Assembly: GCF_024756235.1 (NCBI RefSeq)
Contig: NZ_JANUGY010000001.1
Span: forward strand, 620,001-684,000
Reading direction: 5' to 3'
DNA from: Massilia kyonggiensis
GTDB lineage: Bacteria > Pseudomonadota > Gammaproteobacteria > Burkholderiales > Burkholderiaceae_D
Length of the DNA stretch: 64,000 nt
The position numbers and the translations under genes were made by a program. Below, one piece after another: positions 20,545 through 28,573 of this stretch (the first letter of the stretch is position 1; each line of letters starts with the position of its first letter). The notes below the pieces were generated by a model that did not search any database, had not been told where the DNA came from, and worked only from the letters and a program-made list of their open reading frames with translations.

Positions 20545-21159
20545 TCAGCCGTGGATCGGCGTAAAGCCTGCATCGGACACACCGACGATTTCCGCATGAC
20601 CATCGACGGCCGTCGCGGCAGCGGACACCATCTTGTCGATCGTGATGTCGATATTGCCCGGATCGCGCGCCACGGCGGCAGTCATCAGGTCCTTGATGCT
20701 GGCGATGTAATCGGAGGCGACCTTCATGCCGGCCGGCTTCGCATAGGCTTGTTGCTCGGACGTGAGGTCCAGGTGTTCCGTGAACACGGCGGCCACCGCG
20801 ACCTTGCCGTCGTAGGCGATCTTGTCCGTGCTTTGCGCACCGGCCGCGATCTGGGTGACGACGTTGTCGATCGTGATCACCTTATTGTCCAGCATCTTGG
20901 CCCAGTAATCGACGCCGGCAGTCTCGGCGGGGCGACCGAACAGGTGCTGGTAGACCGTGCTGACGATGGCGCGATTGTCCTGGCCGGCATACATCGCCTT
21001 GTACTCGGCCGACGCGGCGAAGTTCGCCGAAATCATCTGGTAGCCATCCGGATTGGTGGCCAGGATGTTCTTCCAGTACGCCAGACCCGCCACGTCCGCC
21101 GGGCGGCTGAAATACGCCACGTACAGCTGCTGCACTTCTGTTTCGATGGTTGTCGCCAT
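20545..21159 (-). CDS. DUF4214-domain protein, cysteine-free, candidate type I secretion substrate
   Basis: A 204-residue protein with no cysteine and no Sec signal peptide. The N-terminus matches that of the 685-aa protein at 26106-28163: QLYVAYFSRPADVAGLAYW here, KLYVAYFNRPADPAGLAFW there. The shared GRPAE...YWA and QGAQ/AGAQ-type segments also match. DUF4214 repeats occur in extracellular proteins, often next to type I exporters, which take substrates with C-terminal uncleaved signals. The gene follows the TolC-HlyD-ABC operon in the same direction but has its own ribosome-binding site (GAGGAGG). It is separated from that operon by a terminator. The start at 21159 was chosen over 21291. 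Secretion is inferred. Confidence 0.8.
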   Translation of the reverse strand: MATTIETEVQQLYVAYFSRPADVAGLAYWKNILATNPDGYQMISANFAASAEYKAMYAGQDNRAIVSTVYQHLFGRPAETAGVDYWAKMLDNKVITIDNVVTQIAAGAQSTDKIAYDGKVAVAAVFTEHLDLTSEQQAYAKPAGMKVASDYIASIKDLMTAAVARDPGNIDITIDKMVSAAATAVDGHAEIVGVSDAGFTPIHG

Positions 21160-21257
21160 GATGGCCTCCTCTGCAATGGGTGAAGTGAAAAAAATATACC
21201 CCAATTGCTTAAAAGCGGGCGCACCGAACTGATCTGTAACGTGCGTAAGTGTTTGAA

Positions 21258-21275
21258 TAGAAAAAGATTTTTCTA
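21258..21275. promoter_or_regulatory. AT-rich 18-bp palindrome upstream of the small DUF4214 gene
   Basis: TAGAAAAA-GA-TTTTTCTA is a near-perfect inverted repeat about 100 bp upstream of the start at 21159. It could be an operator or part of an AT-rich upstream element. The surrounding 226-bp gap also has a TATAT patch nearer the gene. Confidence 0.3.
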
Positions 21276-21330
21276 GGAAACTGGCGGTCAACTAGGGTTA
21301 GGTACCGCACAGTCCGCAACGTCGGTTTCC

Positions 21331-21369
21331 GCATAAAAAAACCCCGCCGCAGGACACGGCAGGGCTTTT
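21331..21369 (-). terminator. Intrinsic terminator after the TolC-like gene
   Basis: Read on the minus strand, GCCCTGCCG pairs with CGGCGGGGT (one wobble) around a short loop, followed by a run of seven T. It lies 17 nt past the stop of the outer-membrane gene and should end the secretion operon transcript. Confidence 0.75.
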
Positions 21370-21385
21370 CCAAGGACGAACCGGT

Positions 21386-22732
21386 TCAGCGGAAGTAAGC
21401 CGCGACTTCGCGCACGGCACTGCTGTCGAGCGTCCCGGCCGCCGCGCGCAGGCGCAGCAACGCGATCAGGTACGTATAACGAGCCTGGGCCAGGTCGCGC
21501 TGGCTCGTGTACAACTGCTGCTGGGCGTTCAGCAGGTCGAGGTTGATGCGCACGCCGCCCTTGATGCTCTGCTCGGTGGCGGTCATCAACAGCTTGCCGG
21601 ACTCGACAGCCTTCTCCAGCGCCTCGATCTTGTGGACGCTGGACACGACGAGGCTGTGCGCCTTGCGCAGTTCGACGAGCACCTTGCTCGTGCGCGCATC
21701 CACGTCCGACTGGGCGCGCGCATAGTTCGCGGCGGCCTGGCGCGTGGTCGCGTTGATCGCGCCGCCCTGGTAGATCGGGATATTGACCTGCACGCCGATC
21801 GTCCGGTTCACCGTATTCTGCGTGTACGTGTTGATCGATTCCGCGTCGCCCTTGCTGTAGGCGGCGACGAAGTCCACGCGCGGGAAATGGCCCGCGCGGT
21901 TGCGGTCGATGTCGAGCCGGGCGTTCTCGGCGGCCAGGCGCGCGGCCGCGAGTTCGTGGTTGTGCTCGCGCGCGATCTTTTCCCATTCCTCGAACGTGCC
22001 GGTCTTGAGCACGGCGGGCCTGAACCCGTCGGCCAGACGGTCGAGCGGGCCCGGGTCCATGCCGATGATGCCGGCCAGCGTCTCGCGCGCGGCCACGGCA
22101 TTGTCCTTCGCCTCCGTCAGCTGGGCTTCGGCCAGGTCGAGCCGGGCCTGGGTTTCCAGCATGTCCGTCTTGGTGCCCTCGCCTTTCTGGAACAGGCGCT
22201 GGTTCACATGCATCATCTCCTGGTACATGTTGCGCGAGACTTCCGAGAGCGCGACCTGGTCGTCGGCGTACAGCACGTCCATGTAGGCACTGACGACGCG
22301 CACCGTGACCTCGTCGGTCCCCGCTTCGAACGCGGCTTCGCCCTGCTGGGCCTGCACCTTGCCCTGGCGGTAGCGGGCGATGCCTTCCAGGTTCAGGATC
22401 GGCTGGCGCAGTTGCACGACGTTGGAACGGCTGATGTAGCGAGGATGCGTAATGCTCCGCGCGGGCCGGCCGAGGAAGTCCGTACCCATGTTGTCGATGT
22501 CGGCCACGTTGCGGCTGGTCGACAGGCTGGCCGACACGCTCGGCAGCAGGTTGGAACGGCCGAGGACGCGGTTTTCCTTGGCCGCTTCCTTGTCGTAGAA
22601 GCTCATGCGGTAGGTCGGGTCGTTCTTCAGCGCGGCCTCGTAGGCCTGCTGCAGCGTGACCGCGCCCGCCTGGCCGGCCGCGAGGGCGGCCGCCAGGATC
22701 ATGGATATGCTCGTCTTGCGGTCCAAGCTCAC
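21386..22732 (-). CDS. TolC-family outer-membrane protein of a type I secretion system
   Basis: About 448 residues with a signal peptide (cleavage near AGQAGAVTL) and the duplicated TolC organisation: LQQAYEAALKNDPTYR at the start and long amphipathic helices. The motif NVPIYQGGAINATTRQAAAN precedes the second barrel strand pair. It forms the trimeric outer-membrane tunnel for the exporter encoded just upstream. The GTG start overlaps the HlyD stop (GTGA). A TTG two codons later has better spacing to GGAGGA and may be the true start. Confidence 0.9.
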   Translation of the reverse strand: MSLDRKTSISMILAAALAAGQAGAVTLQQAYEAALKNDPTYRMSFYDKEAAKENRVLGRSNLLPSVSASLSTSRNVADIDNMGTDFLGRPARSITHPRYISRSNVVQLRQPILNLEGIARYRQGKVQAQQGEAAFEAGTDEVTVRVVSAYMDVLYADDQVALSEVSRNMYQEMMHVNQRLFQKGEGTKTDMLETQARLDLAEAQLTEAKDNAVAARETLAGIIGMDPGPLDRLADGFRPAVLKTGTFEEWEKIAREHNHELAAARLAAENARLDIDRNRAGHFPRVDFVAAYSKGDAESINTYTQNTVNRTIGVQVNIPIYQGGAINATTRQAAANYARAQSDVDARTSKVLVELRKAHSLVVSSVHKIEALEKAVESGKLLMTATEQSIKGGVRINLDLLNAQQQLYTSQRDLAQARYTYLIALLRLRAAAGTLDSSAVREVAAYFR

Positions 22733-24081
22733 TCCTCCGCCATCGACGACCGGGCACGATCGAAGATCGGCTTCAGCAGATAATTGAGCGGCGTACGCTC
22801 ACCCGTCTTGACGAACAGTTCCACCGGCATGCCGGGGCGGACGTCCATATGGTGCTCGGCGATCTTCTTCTGGCCGGCCGGCGTCACCTTCACGCGCACC
22901 TTGTAGTACGGCGCGCCGCTGCGTTCTTCGATGCTGCGGTCGGCCGCCACCTGCTCGACCTCGCCTTCGATGTGCGGGGTCTTGTTGACGTTGAAGGCCG
23001 AGAAGATCAGCTCGGTCTTCAGGCCCGGATGGACGCGGTCCACCAGGTTGACGGCCAGGTTGCCTTCGATGACGAGCGGGTCGTTCGTCGGGACGATTTC
23101 CATCATCTTGAAGCCCGGCTGGACCACGCCGCCCTGGGTGAACACGGCCAGGCTCGTGACGGTGCCGCCGACGGGCGACTTGACCTCGACGTTGTCGACC
23201 TCGAACTTCTGGCCTTCGAGGCGGGCGCTGAGTGCTTCCGCTTCGCGTTCGACGTCGGACAGCTGCGTCCGCACTTCCTTCTGGTAGTCCTGCGTGCGCT
23301 GGGACTTGCGCAGGCCCAGCTCGAGCACCTGGCGGCGCGAACGGGCGATGTTCCCGATATCCTCGGACACCGCGCCGCTCAGCTGGGCATAAGTACGCTC
23401 CAGGTCGAGCAGGCGGTTGCGCGCCACATAGCCTTCCTTGGCGAGGTCGCGCATGCCGTCCAGTTGCTCCTTCAGGTAGCCCATCTGGACCTTCTTGCTT
23501 TCGCGCGATTCTTCCAGGCTCTTGATCTGCTCTTTCAGGCCGGCGATGCTTTCGTCGACGCTGCCCAGTTCGCTCTGCAGCGCCATCTGGCGCGACGTGA
23601 GCAGCTGCTGCTGCAACGTCATCAGTTCGGCGACGCGCGGTTCGTTCTTGCGCTGCACCAGCTCGGCCGGGAACGTGATCGTCTTCAGGCCGTCGCGCTC
23701 GGCGGTCAGGCGGGCCTCGGCGGCGCGCGCCGTCAGGTATTGGGCTTCGGTCGTGTCGTATGCCGACTTGGCCAATATGCCGTTCATGCGCACGAGCACC
23801 TGGCCTTCCTTGACCACGTCGCCGTCCTTGACGAGGATTTCCTTGACGATGCCGCCCGTCTGGTGCTGGATCGCCTTGCGGTTCGATTCCTTGGCCACCG
23901 TGCCGGACAGCGGCACGCCCTTGTCCAGCGGCGCGAACAGGCCCCAGGCAAGGAAGCCGCCCAGTCCCAGCACGACGATCAGCCAGCCGATGCGGCTGAA
24001 CGCGCGCGCGTCCGTATTCACTTCCAGCGGCGTCACGTCATGCGCGATGACTTCGGCCACGTCGTTCTTCAACAATTTCAT
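22729..24081 (-). CDS. HlyD-family membrane fusion protein of a type I secretion system
   Basis: A 450-residue periplasmic adaptor. A cytoplasmic N-tail, one TM helix (about 30-50), then a biotinyl-lipoyl half (GGIVKEILVKDGDVVKEGQV), a long coiled-coil hairpin (about 110-280) and the C-terminal barrel (KTGERTPLNYLLKPI). Architecture and length match PrtE/HlyD adaptors. It bridges the ABC exporter to the TolC tunnel. GGAG lies upstream of the ATG. It overlaps the TolC-like gene by 4 bp, and the ABC gene ends 20 bp upstream. Confidence 0.93.
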   Translation of the reverse strand: MKLLKNDVAEVIAHDVTPLEVNTDARAFSRIGWLIVVLGLGGFLAWGLFAPLDKGVPLSGTVAKESNRKAIQHQTGGIVKEILVKDGDVVKEGQVLVRMNGILAKSAYDTTEAQYLTARAAEARLTAERDGLKTITFPAELVQRKNEPRVAELMTLQQQLLTSRQMALQSELGSVDESIAGLKEQIKSLEESRESKKVQMGYLKEQLDGMRDLAKEGYVARNRLLDLERTYAQLSGAVSEDIGNIARSRRQVLELGLRKSQRTQDYQKEVRTQLSDVEREAEALSARLEGQKFEVDNVEVKSPVGGTVTSLAVFTQGGVVQPGFKMMEIVPTNDPLVIEGNLAVNLVDRVHPGLKTELIFSAFNVNKTPHIEGEVEQVAADRSIEERSGAPYYKVRVKVTPAGQKKIAEHHMDVRPGMPVELFVKTGERTPLNYLLKPIFDRARSSMAEE

Positions 24082-24101
24082 GTGTCTTTCTCCGATACGT
24101 C

Positions 24102-25874
24102 TCAGGCGGTGGCCGGGGTGCCGCCCGGCTGGGCGCCGGCGGCGGCAGCGGCGGCGCGCTGCGCCGCCTGCTGGGCCGCCAGGGCCTTCTGGTTCGCCTC
24201 GTTGAGCGCCGCCAGGACGTCCTTGGTCGGGCCGAACATCTGCACGCCGCCATCCTGCATGAGCAGCAGTTTGGTGGTGACGCTGATCGCGCTCGGGCGG
24301 TGGGTGATCAGGACGATCGTCTTGCCGCGCTGGCGCAGGTCGAGCACGGCATTCACGAGCGCCTGTTCGCCCGCTTCGTCCAGGTTCGAGTTCGGCTCGT
24401 CCAGCACGATCAGGGCCGGGTCGTCGTACATGGCGCGCGCCAGGCCGAGGCGCTGCTTCTGGCCGCCGGACAGGCCGGCGCCGCCGTCGCCCAGTTTGGT
24501 GTCATAGCCTTCCGGGAAATGGAGGATCAGGTCGTGCACGCCGGCGCGCTTGGCCGCCTGCACGACTTTTTCCGAATCGATCTCGCCGAAACGCGCGATG
24601 TTCTCGGCGACCGTGCCGCTGAACAGCTCGATGTCCTGCGGCAGGTAACCGACGTGGGGGCCCAGCTCGGCCTTGTTCCACGTATAGATATCGGCGCCGT
24701 CCAGGCGCACCTTGCCCATCATCGTGGGCCAGACGCCGACCAGCAGGCGCGCCAGCGTCGACTTGCCCGAGCCGCTCGGCCCGACGACGCCCAGCACGTC
24801 GCCCGGCTGGATCGCGAACGACACGCCCCTGACGACGGGATTGCGCGCGCCCGGCGGTGCCGCATGCACGGCTTCCACGCTCAGGCGGCCTTCCGGCTTC
24901 GGCAGTTCCATGCCGGCTTCGCGGGCCGGATTCGCTTCCAGCAGCGACGTCAGGCGTTCGAACGCGCTGCGGGTGCTGCTCCAGCTCTTCCACACGCCGA
25001 TGATCTGCTGCACCGGCGCCAGGGTACGGCCCAGCAGGATGGACGCGGCGATCATCATGCCGGACGTGATCTTGTTGTCGAGCACCAGCAGCGCACCGAG
25101 GCCCAGCACGGACGACGACAGCGACATCTGGAAGAACTTGGTGACGGCGGTGATGGTGCCGGCCTTCTGGCTCGCCTGCGCCTGCAGGGTCAGGAACTTG
25201 CCGTGCAGTTTGAACCAGCGCGACATCAGGTTCGGCAGCATGCCCATCGATTCGATGACTTCGGCATTGCGCAGGTTGTTGGTGGCGGCCGTGTTGGACG
25301 CGATCGCCATGCTGTTGGCTTCCTTCAGCGGCTGGTACGTCACGCGTTCGTTGACGATCGCCAGGACCACGAGGATGGCGACGCCGCACGTCGCGAACAG
25401 GCCCAGCCACGGCTCGAAGAAATAGATGACGATCAGGTAGACGGGGAACCACGGCGCGTCGAAGAACGCGAACAGCGCGTTACCGGTCAGGAACTGGCGC
25501 AAGGTCGTCAGGTCGCTCAGCGCCTGGCCGGCGTTGCCGCCCGCCTGCTTGAGGTTTTGTTCGAAGGCGGCCGTGTACAGGCGCTTGTTGAGCTGCATGT
25601 CGAACTGCGCGCCCACGCGCACGAGCACGAACGAGCGGATCAGCTCCAGCGCCGACGAGAACAGAAAGCCGCCGAGCATCATCAACGTGAGCATCAGCAG
25701 CGTGATCTCGTTGCGGCTCGACAGAACGCGGTCGTAGACCTGCAGCATGTAGAGCGACGGGATCAGCGCCAGCAGGTTGATGATCGCGCTGAACGTGCCC
25801 ACCGTATAGAACGTGCCTTTGAAACTGAGCAGGATGCGCCCGATTTCGGTTTTCGGGTTCAGGAATTTTTTCAT
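24102..25874 (-). CDS. Type I secretion system permease/ATPase (PrtD-like)
   Basis: A 590-residue ABC exporter without an N-terminal C39 peptidase or CLD domain, as in PrtD/RsaD-type exporters of substrates with C-terminal signals. TM domain about 20-310; ATPase with Walker A GPSGSGKST, signature LSGGQKQRLGLARAM and Walker B LIVLDEPNSNLD. The C-terminus carries an alanine/glutamine-rich tail (QQAAQRAAAAAAGAQ), unusual but harmless-looking. First gene of the ABC-HlyD-TolC operon, with a CRP operator and -10 hexamer just upstream. The adjacent large DUF4214 protein is the obvious substrate candidate. Confidence 0.94.
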   Translation of the reverse strand: MKKFLNPKTEIGRILLSFKGTFYTVGTFSAIINLLALIPSLYMLQVYDRVLSSRNEITLLMLTLMMLGGFLFSSALELIRSFVLVRVGAQFDMQLNKRLYTAAFEQNLKQAGGNAGQALSDLTTLRQFLTGNALFAFFDAPWFPVYLIVIYFFEPWLGLFATCGVAILVVLAIVNERVTYQPLKEANSMAIASNTAATNNLRNAEVIESMGMLPNLMSRWFKLHGKFLTLQAQASQKAGTITAVTKFFQMSLSSSVLGLGALLVLDNKITSGMMIAASILLGRTLAPVQQIIGVWKSWSSTRSAFERLTSLLEANPAREAGMELPKPEGRLSVEAVHAAPPGARNPVVRGVSFAIQPGDVLGVVGPSGSGKSTLARLLVGVWPTMMGKVRLDGADIYTWNKAELGPHVGYLPQDIELFSGTVAENIARFGEIDSEKVVQAAKRAGVHDLILHFPEGYDTKLGDGGAGLSGGQKQRLGLARAMYDDPALIVLDEPNSNLDEAGEQALVNAVLDLRQRGKTIVLITHRPSAISVTTKLLLMQDGGVQMFGPTKDVLAALNEANQKALAAQQAAQRAAAAAAGAQPGGTPATA

Positions 25875-25935
25875 GTGCTTGGTGATGGGTCGGGACTGGC
25901 GGACGTTAATCTACGAGGAAATAGCCAGCGTGCAC

Positions 25936-25976
25936 ATTATCCATGAAAAACCAAGAAAAATGTGATGTGCGTCACA
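25936..25976 (-). promoter_or_regulatory. CRP-type operator and -10 element of the type I secretion operon
   Basis: A perfect TGTGA-TGTGCG-TCACA operator (25961-25976) with A/T flanks, and GATAAT on the minus strand at 25941-25936. The operator centre is 27 bp upstream of the hexamer, i.e. near -40, which is class II CRP geometry. The predicted transcript starts about 55 nt before the exporter ATG. Confidence 0.8.
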
Positions 25977-26036
25977 AATTTTGAGCCGTGCGGCGGGGAA
26001 GAGTCGCTTTCGACCGACATTTGTCGAAGACACAAA

Positions 26037-26072
26037 GAAAAACCCCGCCTTCTTGCGAAGGCGGGGTTTTAT
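26037..26072 (-). terminator. Strong intrinsic terminator after the large DUF4214 gene
   Basis: A perfect 12-bp stem AACCCCGCCTTC/GAAGGCGGGGTT with a TTGC loop. On the minus strand it is followed by a T-rich run. Very strong, as expected behind a highly expressed monocistronic gene. Confidence 0.88.
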
Positions 26073-26105
26073 CGACTAACTATCGCGCCCTTGCGGGCAG
26101 CTTAA

Positions 26106-28163
26106 TTAGGCGGTGGTGCCCGAAATGATGCCGTTGCTGTCCAGGTGCAGGGTCGAAGCGTCGACACCGGTCAGGGTGATGGTCACGATTTCGGTCGGGT
26201 TCGACGTGATCAGGTTCGAGCTGTAAGCGTGGGTCTCGAACTGCAAGACTGCGTCGCCGCCTTGCTGGCTCAGGAAGACTTCCAGAGCGCCGTCGTTGGC
26301 GGTCACGCCCTTAGCGCCGATTGCGCCCTGGACCAGGGTGAAGCTCTTGCCGATCGACAGGACGTCCGAACCTTGCAGGCCGAATGCGCCGATCGATGCG
26401 TCGTGCTTGGCGTAGACGAAGACGTCCGAAGCCGAGGTGGCGAACGACGTTGCGTGATCAGCATCCAGGTTCACGACAGCGTAGCCCTTGTCGGTCAGCA
26501 GCTTGGCAGCGGCGTCAGCAGTTGCTTGCAGGCCAGTCAGGGTGTTGACGTTGGCGGTGGCGGTTTGCAGAGCAGCGAGGTCTTTTGCCAGGTCGGCGAT
26601 CACGTCACCGGCAGTCTTCACAGCAGCGGTATCGGCGACCACTTTCGAGATCAGCGGGTTGAATGCGTCGCCCGAATCGGCTTCTGCATCGACCAGGTTC
26701 TTGAAGCTGGTGTAAGTATCCGGAGCGGTAGCCTTCAGAACAGCCAGTTCGGTCTGGATCTGAGCCACGGTCGGCGTTGCGCCACTTGCAACGGTATCCT
26801 TGGTGGTAGCGTTGATCTGGTCGGCGATTGCCTTGATCAGCGCTTTCTCGGTGTAGTCGATACCGTTGACGTTGGCAACGATGTTCGGCGTGGTGCCATC
26901 TGCCTGCGTATCAGCAGCGACGTCCAGCAGGTTGACGGCCAGGTGAGCGTTGTCAACGTTCATCTCGGCCTTGTTCACGCTGATCGTGGCGCTGTTTTCG
27001 GTGTTGAACGAGGTGATCAGTTCGGTCAGGCCGGTGAACTTCGATGCGTCGACGCCGTCGGCGATCGTGGCTTTGCCGTTCACATCGATGGTCGCCAGCA
27101 CGGTAGCCGATGCGTCACCGTTCTTGGTGTAAACCAGGTTCGTACCGTCGACGGAAACACCGCTGCCGCCGTTGTTCACGCCGAATGCGGCTTCCTTGGC
27201 GACCAGGTCGGCGCGTGCGGCCTTCTCGGCGGTCTGAGCAGCCGTCAGGGCCGTCGAGGCTGCGGTCAGGGTCGACTGAGCGGCGGTCAGGCCAGCGACT
27301 TTAGCAGCAGCGGCGGTGTCTTCCGACAGGGTCTTCTGTGCGTTAGTCAGCGCGGTGGCGTTGGCGGCTTGCTGCGAAGCGATCAGGGCGTCGCGCACCG
27401 GCTGCGACGTGGTGCTCGCGTACAGCGCGCCGGCGCCGGCTTCGGCGGTCAGATCGGCTGCGACGTCGGCCTTGGCTGCGGTTTGAGCGGCGGTCACGTC
27501 AGCACCGTCAACCTTGGTGTCACCGTTGAGGTCGGTGAGTTTCAGGCTGGTCACGAAGGCACTCACAGCATCGTTAGCCGTGTTCAGCGTGTTCAGGGCG
27601 CCAGCGACGGTGAACGGGGTGCCAGCAGCGACGGTAGCGGCGACGCTGGTGTTCAGGGCAGCCGGAGCGGTGGCAGCAGCCAGCGAGGCGTTGTCGGTCA
27701 CGGCAGCCAGGTAGGTCTTGGCGATCTTGTTGGCGTCGGCGCCGCTGTAGCCAGCTTTTTCAGCGTCGGTGTCGACAGCAGCGGTGAAGGCTGCAGCAGC
27801 GGTCACCTTGTTGTTGTAGGCGACCAGGTCGGTGCCTTGTGCGCCTTGAGCGACTGCGGTCACGACTGCGTCGATGGTGACGGTGCCCTTGTCCAGCAGG
27901 TTGGCCCAGTATGCCTTGCCGGCGTCTTCTGCAGGACGGCCGAACAGGTTCTGGTAAACGGTGTCAACGATCTGCGCGTTGGTCTTGTTGGCGTAAGCAG
28001 CCTTGTACTCGTCCGAACCAGCGAAAGCGGCCGACACGGCGGCGGTGCTGCCACCAGCTGCTTCGACGGCGGTTTCCCAGAATGCCAGACCAGCCGGGTC
28101 AGCAGGACGGTTGAAGTACGCCACGTACAGCTTTTGAATGTCGTTGTAGAAAGTCGTTGCCAT
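26106..28163 (-). CDS. Large alanine-rich DUF4214 protein, candidate secreted surface (S-layer-like) protein
   Basis: A 685-residue protein with no cysteine, few aromatics, high Ala/Thr/Val and no Sec signal. Residues 1 to about 165 are DUF4214 (KLYVAYFNRPADPAGLAFW, NLFGRPAEDAGKAYWANLL). At about 208-224 sits a dockerin/EF-hand-like Ca loop, LTDLNGDTKVDGADV. Residues about 280-330 look coiled-coil, the rest low-complexity alpha/beta. The last 100 residues are beta-rich and end VTITLTGVDASTLHLDSNGI plus a short tail, which may be the type I signal. No RTX nonapeptides. Codons contain more A/T at third positions than neighbours, suggesting high expression. It has its own CRP promoter, GGAG ribosome-binding site and strong terminator. 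The S-layer role is inferred by analogy with RsaA. Confidence 0.85.
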   Translation of the reverse strand: MATTFYNDIQKLYVAYFNRPADPAGLAFWETAVEAAGGSTAAVSAAFAGSDEYKAAYANKTNAQIVDTVYQNLFGRPAEDAGKAYWANLLDKGTVTIDAVVTAVAQGAQGTDLVAYNNKVTAAAAFTAAVDTDAEKAGYSGADANKIAKTYLAAVTDNASLAAATAPAALNTSVAATVAAGTPFTVAGALNTLNTANDAVSAFVTSLKLTDLNGDTKVDGADVTAAQTAAKADVAADLTAEAGAGALYASTTSQPVRDALIASQQAANATALTNAQKTLSEDTAAAAKVAGLTAAQSTLTAASTALTAAQTAEKAARADLVAKEAAFGVNNGGSGVSVDGTNLVYTKNGDASATVLATIDVNGKATIADGVDASKFTGLTELITSFNTENSATISVNKAEMNVDNAHLAVNLLDVAADTQADGTTPNIVANVNGIDYTEKALIKAIADQINATTKDTVASGATPTVAQIQTELAVLKATAPDTYTSFKNLVDAEADSGDAFNPLISKVVADTAAVKTAGDVIADLAKDLAALQTATANVNTLTGLQATADAAAKLLTDKGYAVVNLDADHATSFATSASDVFVYAKHDASIGAFGLQGSDVLSIGKSFTLVQGAIGAKGVTANDGALEVFLSQQGGDAVLQFETHAYSSNLITSNPTEIVTITLTGVDASTLHLDSNGIISGTTA

Positions 28164-28247
28164 TATTGCTCCAATATAGATCGATCGATCAGTAGGTGTA
28201 TATCAAACAGCAGGTGCATAAAGTATGTCTGCCGCCCAACGCTCCGC

Positions 28248-28291
28248 ATCATGACAGATGCCACATCCATAAAGATGTGACGGCCATCACA
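28248..28291 (-). promoter_or_regulatory. CRP-type operator and -10 element of the large DUF4214 gene
   Basis: A perfect TGTGA-CGGCCA-TCACA operator (28276-28291). On the minus strand CATGAT (28253-28248) lies 30 bp from the operator centre, placing it near -42 (class II). The hexamer is weak, as is common for CRP-dependent promoters. The predicted leader is about 75-80 nt. Confidence 0.72.
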
Positions 28292-28525
28292 TTCGCGCAC
28301 GATTGTGTTCTCACAAAAATTTTTGAACAGGCAATCAGGGGCAACATTATCTGGGAGACTTAAATTGAAAGCAAGAATAGGGGGTTTTTCATGCTTTTTG
28401 GCATAAAAACTCTCAAATTCTCACGCTGCTCAGCAAATATCTTTATGCGGAATTATTAAATTTGTATGTCATCGGATACCTTTTGAAACAAAATTCCGAC
28501 AATCCATTTGTTGCGATAAAACGTC

Positions 28526-28560
28526 AAAAAAAACTCCGGCTTGACCGGAGTTTTTATTTT
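28526..28560 (-). terminator. Intrinsic terminator after the FecR-domain gene
   Basis: The stem ACTCCGG/CCGGAGT with a CTTGA loop is flanked by an A run on the left and a T run on the right, 14 nt beyond the FecR stop. It can work in both directions. Confidence 0.82.
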
Positions 28561-28573
28561 GTGAACTGGACGC

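Larger units (their letters stand above)
28164..28573. other. 410-bp AT-rich intergenic region between the large DUF4214 and FecR genes
   Basis: Much more AT-rich than its surroundings. It holds, from right to left, the FecR terminator (28526-28560), a run of AT-rich sequence with an imperfect TTTTTCATGC/GGCATAAAAA hairpin (about 28385-28410), then the CRP promoter of the DUF4214 gene (28248-28291). A GATCGATCGATC repeat (about 28180-28192) lies in the predicted leader. No coding frame is supported. A small RNA in 28292-28525 is possible but I see no decisive signal. Confidence 0.5.

Noticed and set aside
26106..28163. The large DUF4214 protein as an RTX toxin
   Set aside because: No GGxGxDxUx nonapeptides are present; only a single dockerin/EF-like loop is seen.
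28303..28316. TTGTG-TTCT-CACAA as a second CRP operator next to 28276
   Set aside because: The spacer between the TGTG and CACA half sites is 4 nt instead of 8, so it cannot fit a CRP dimer.
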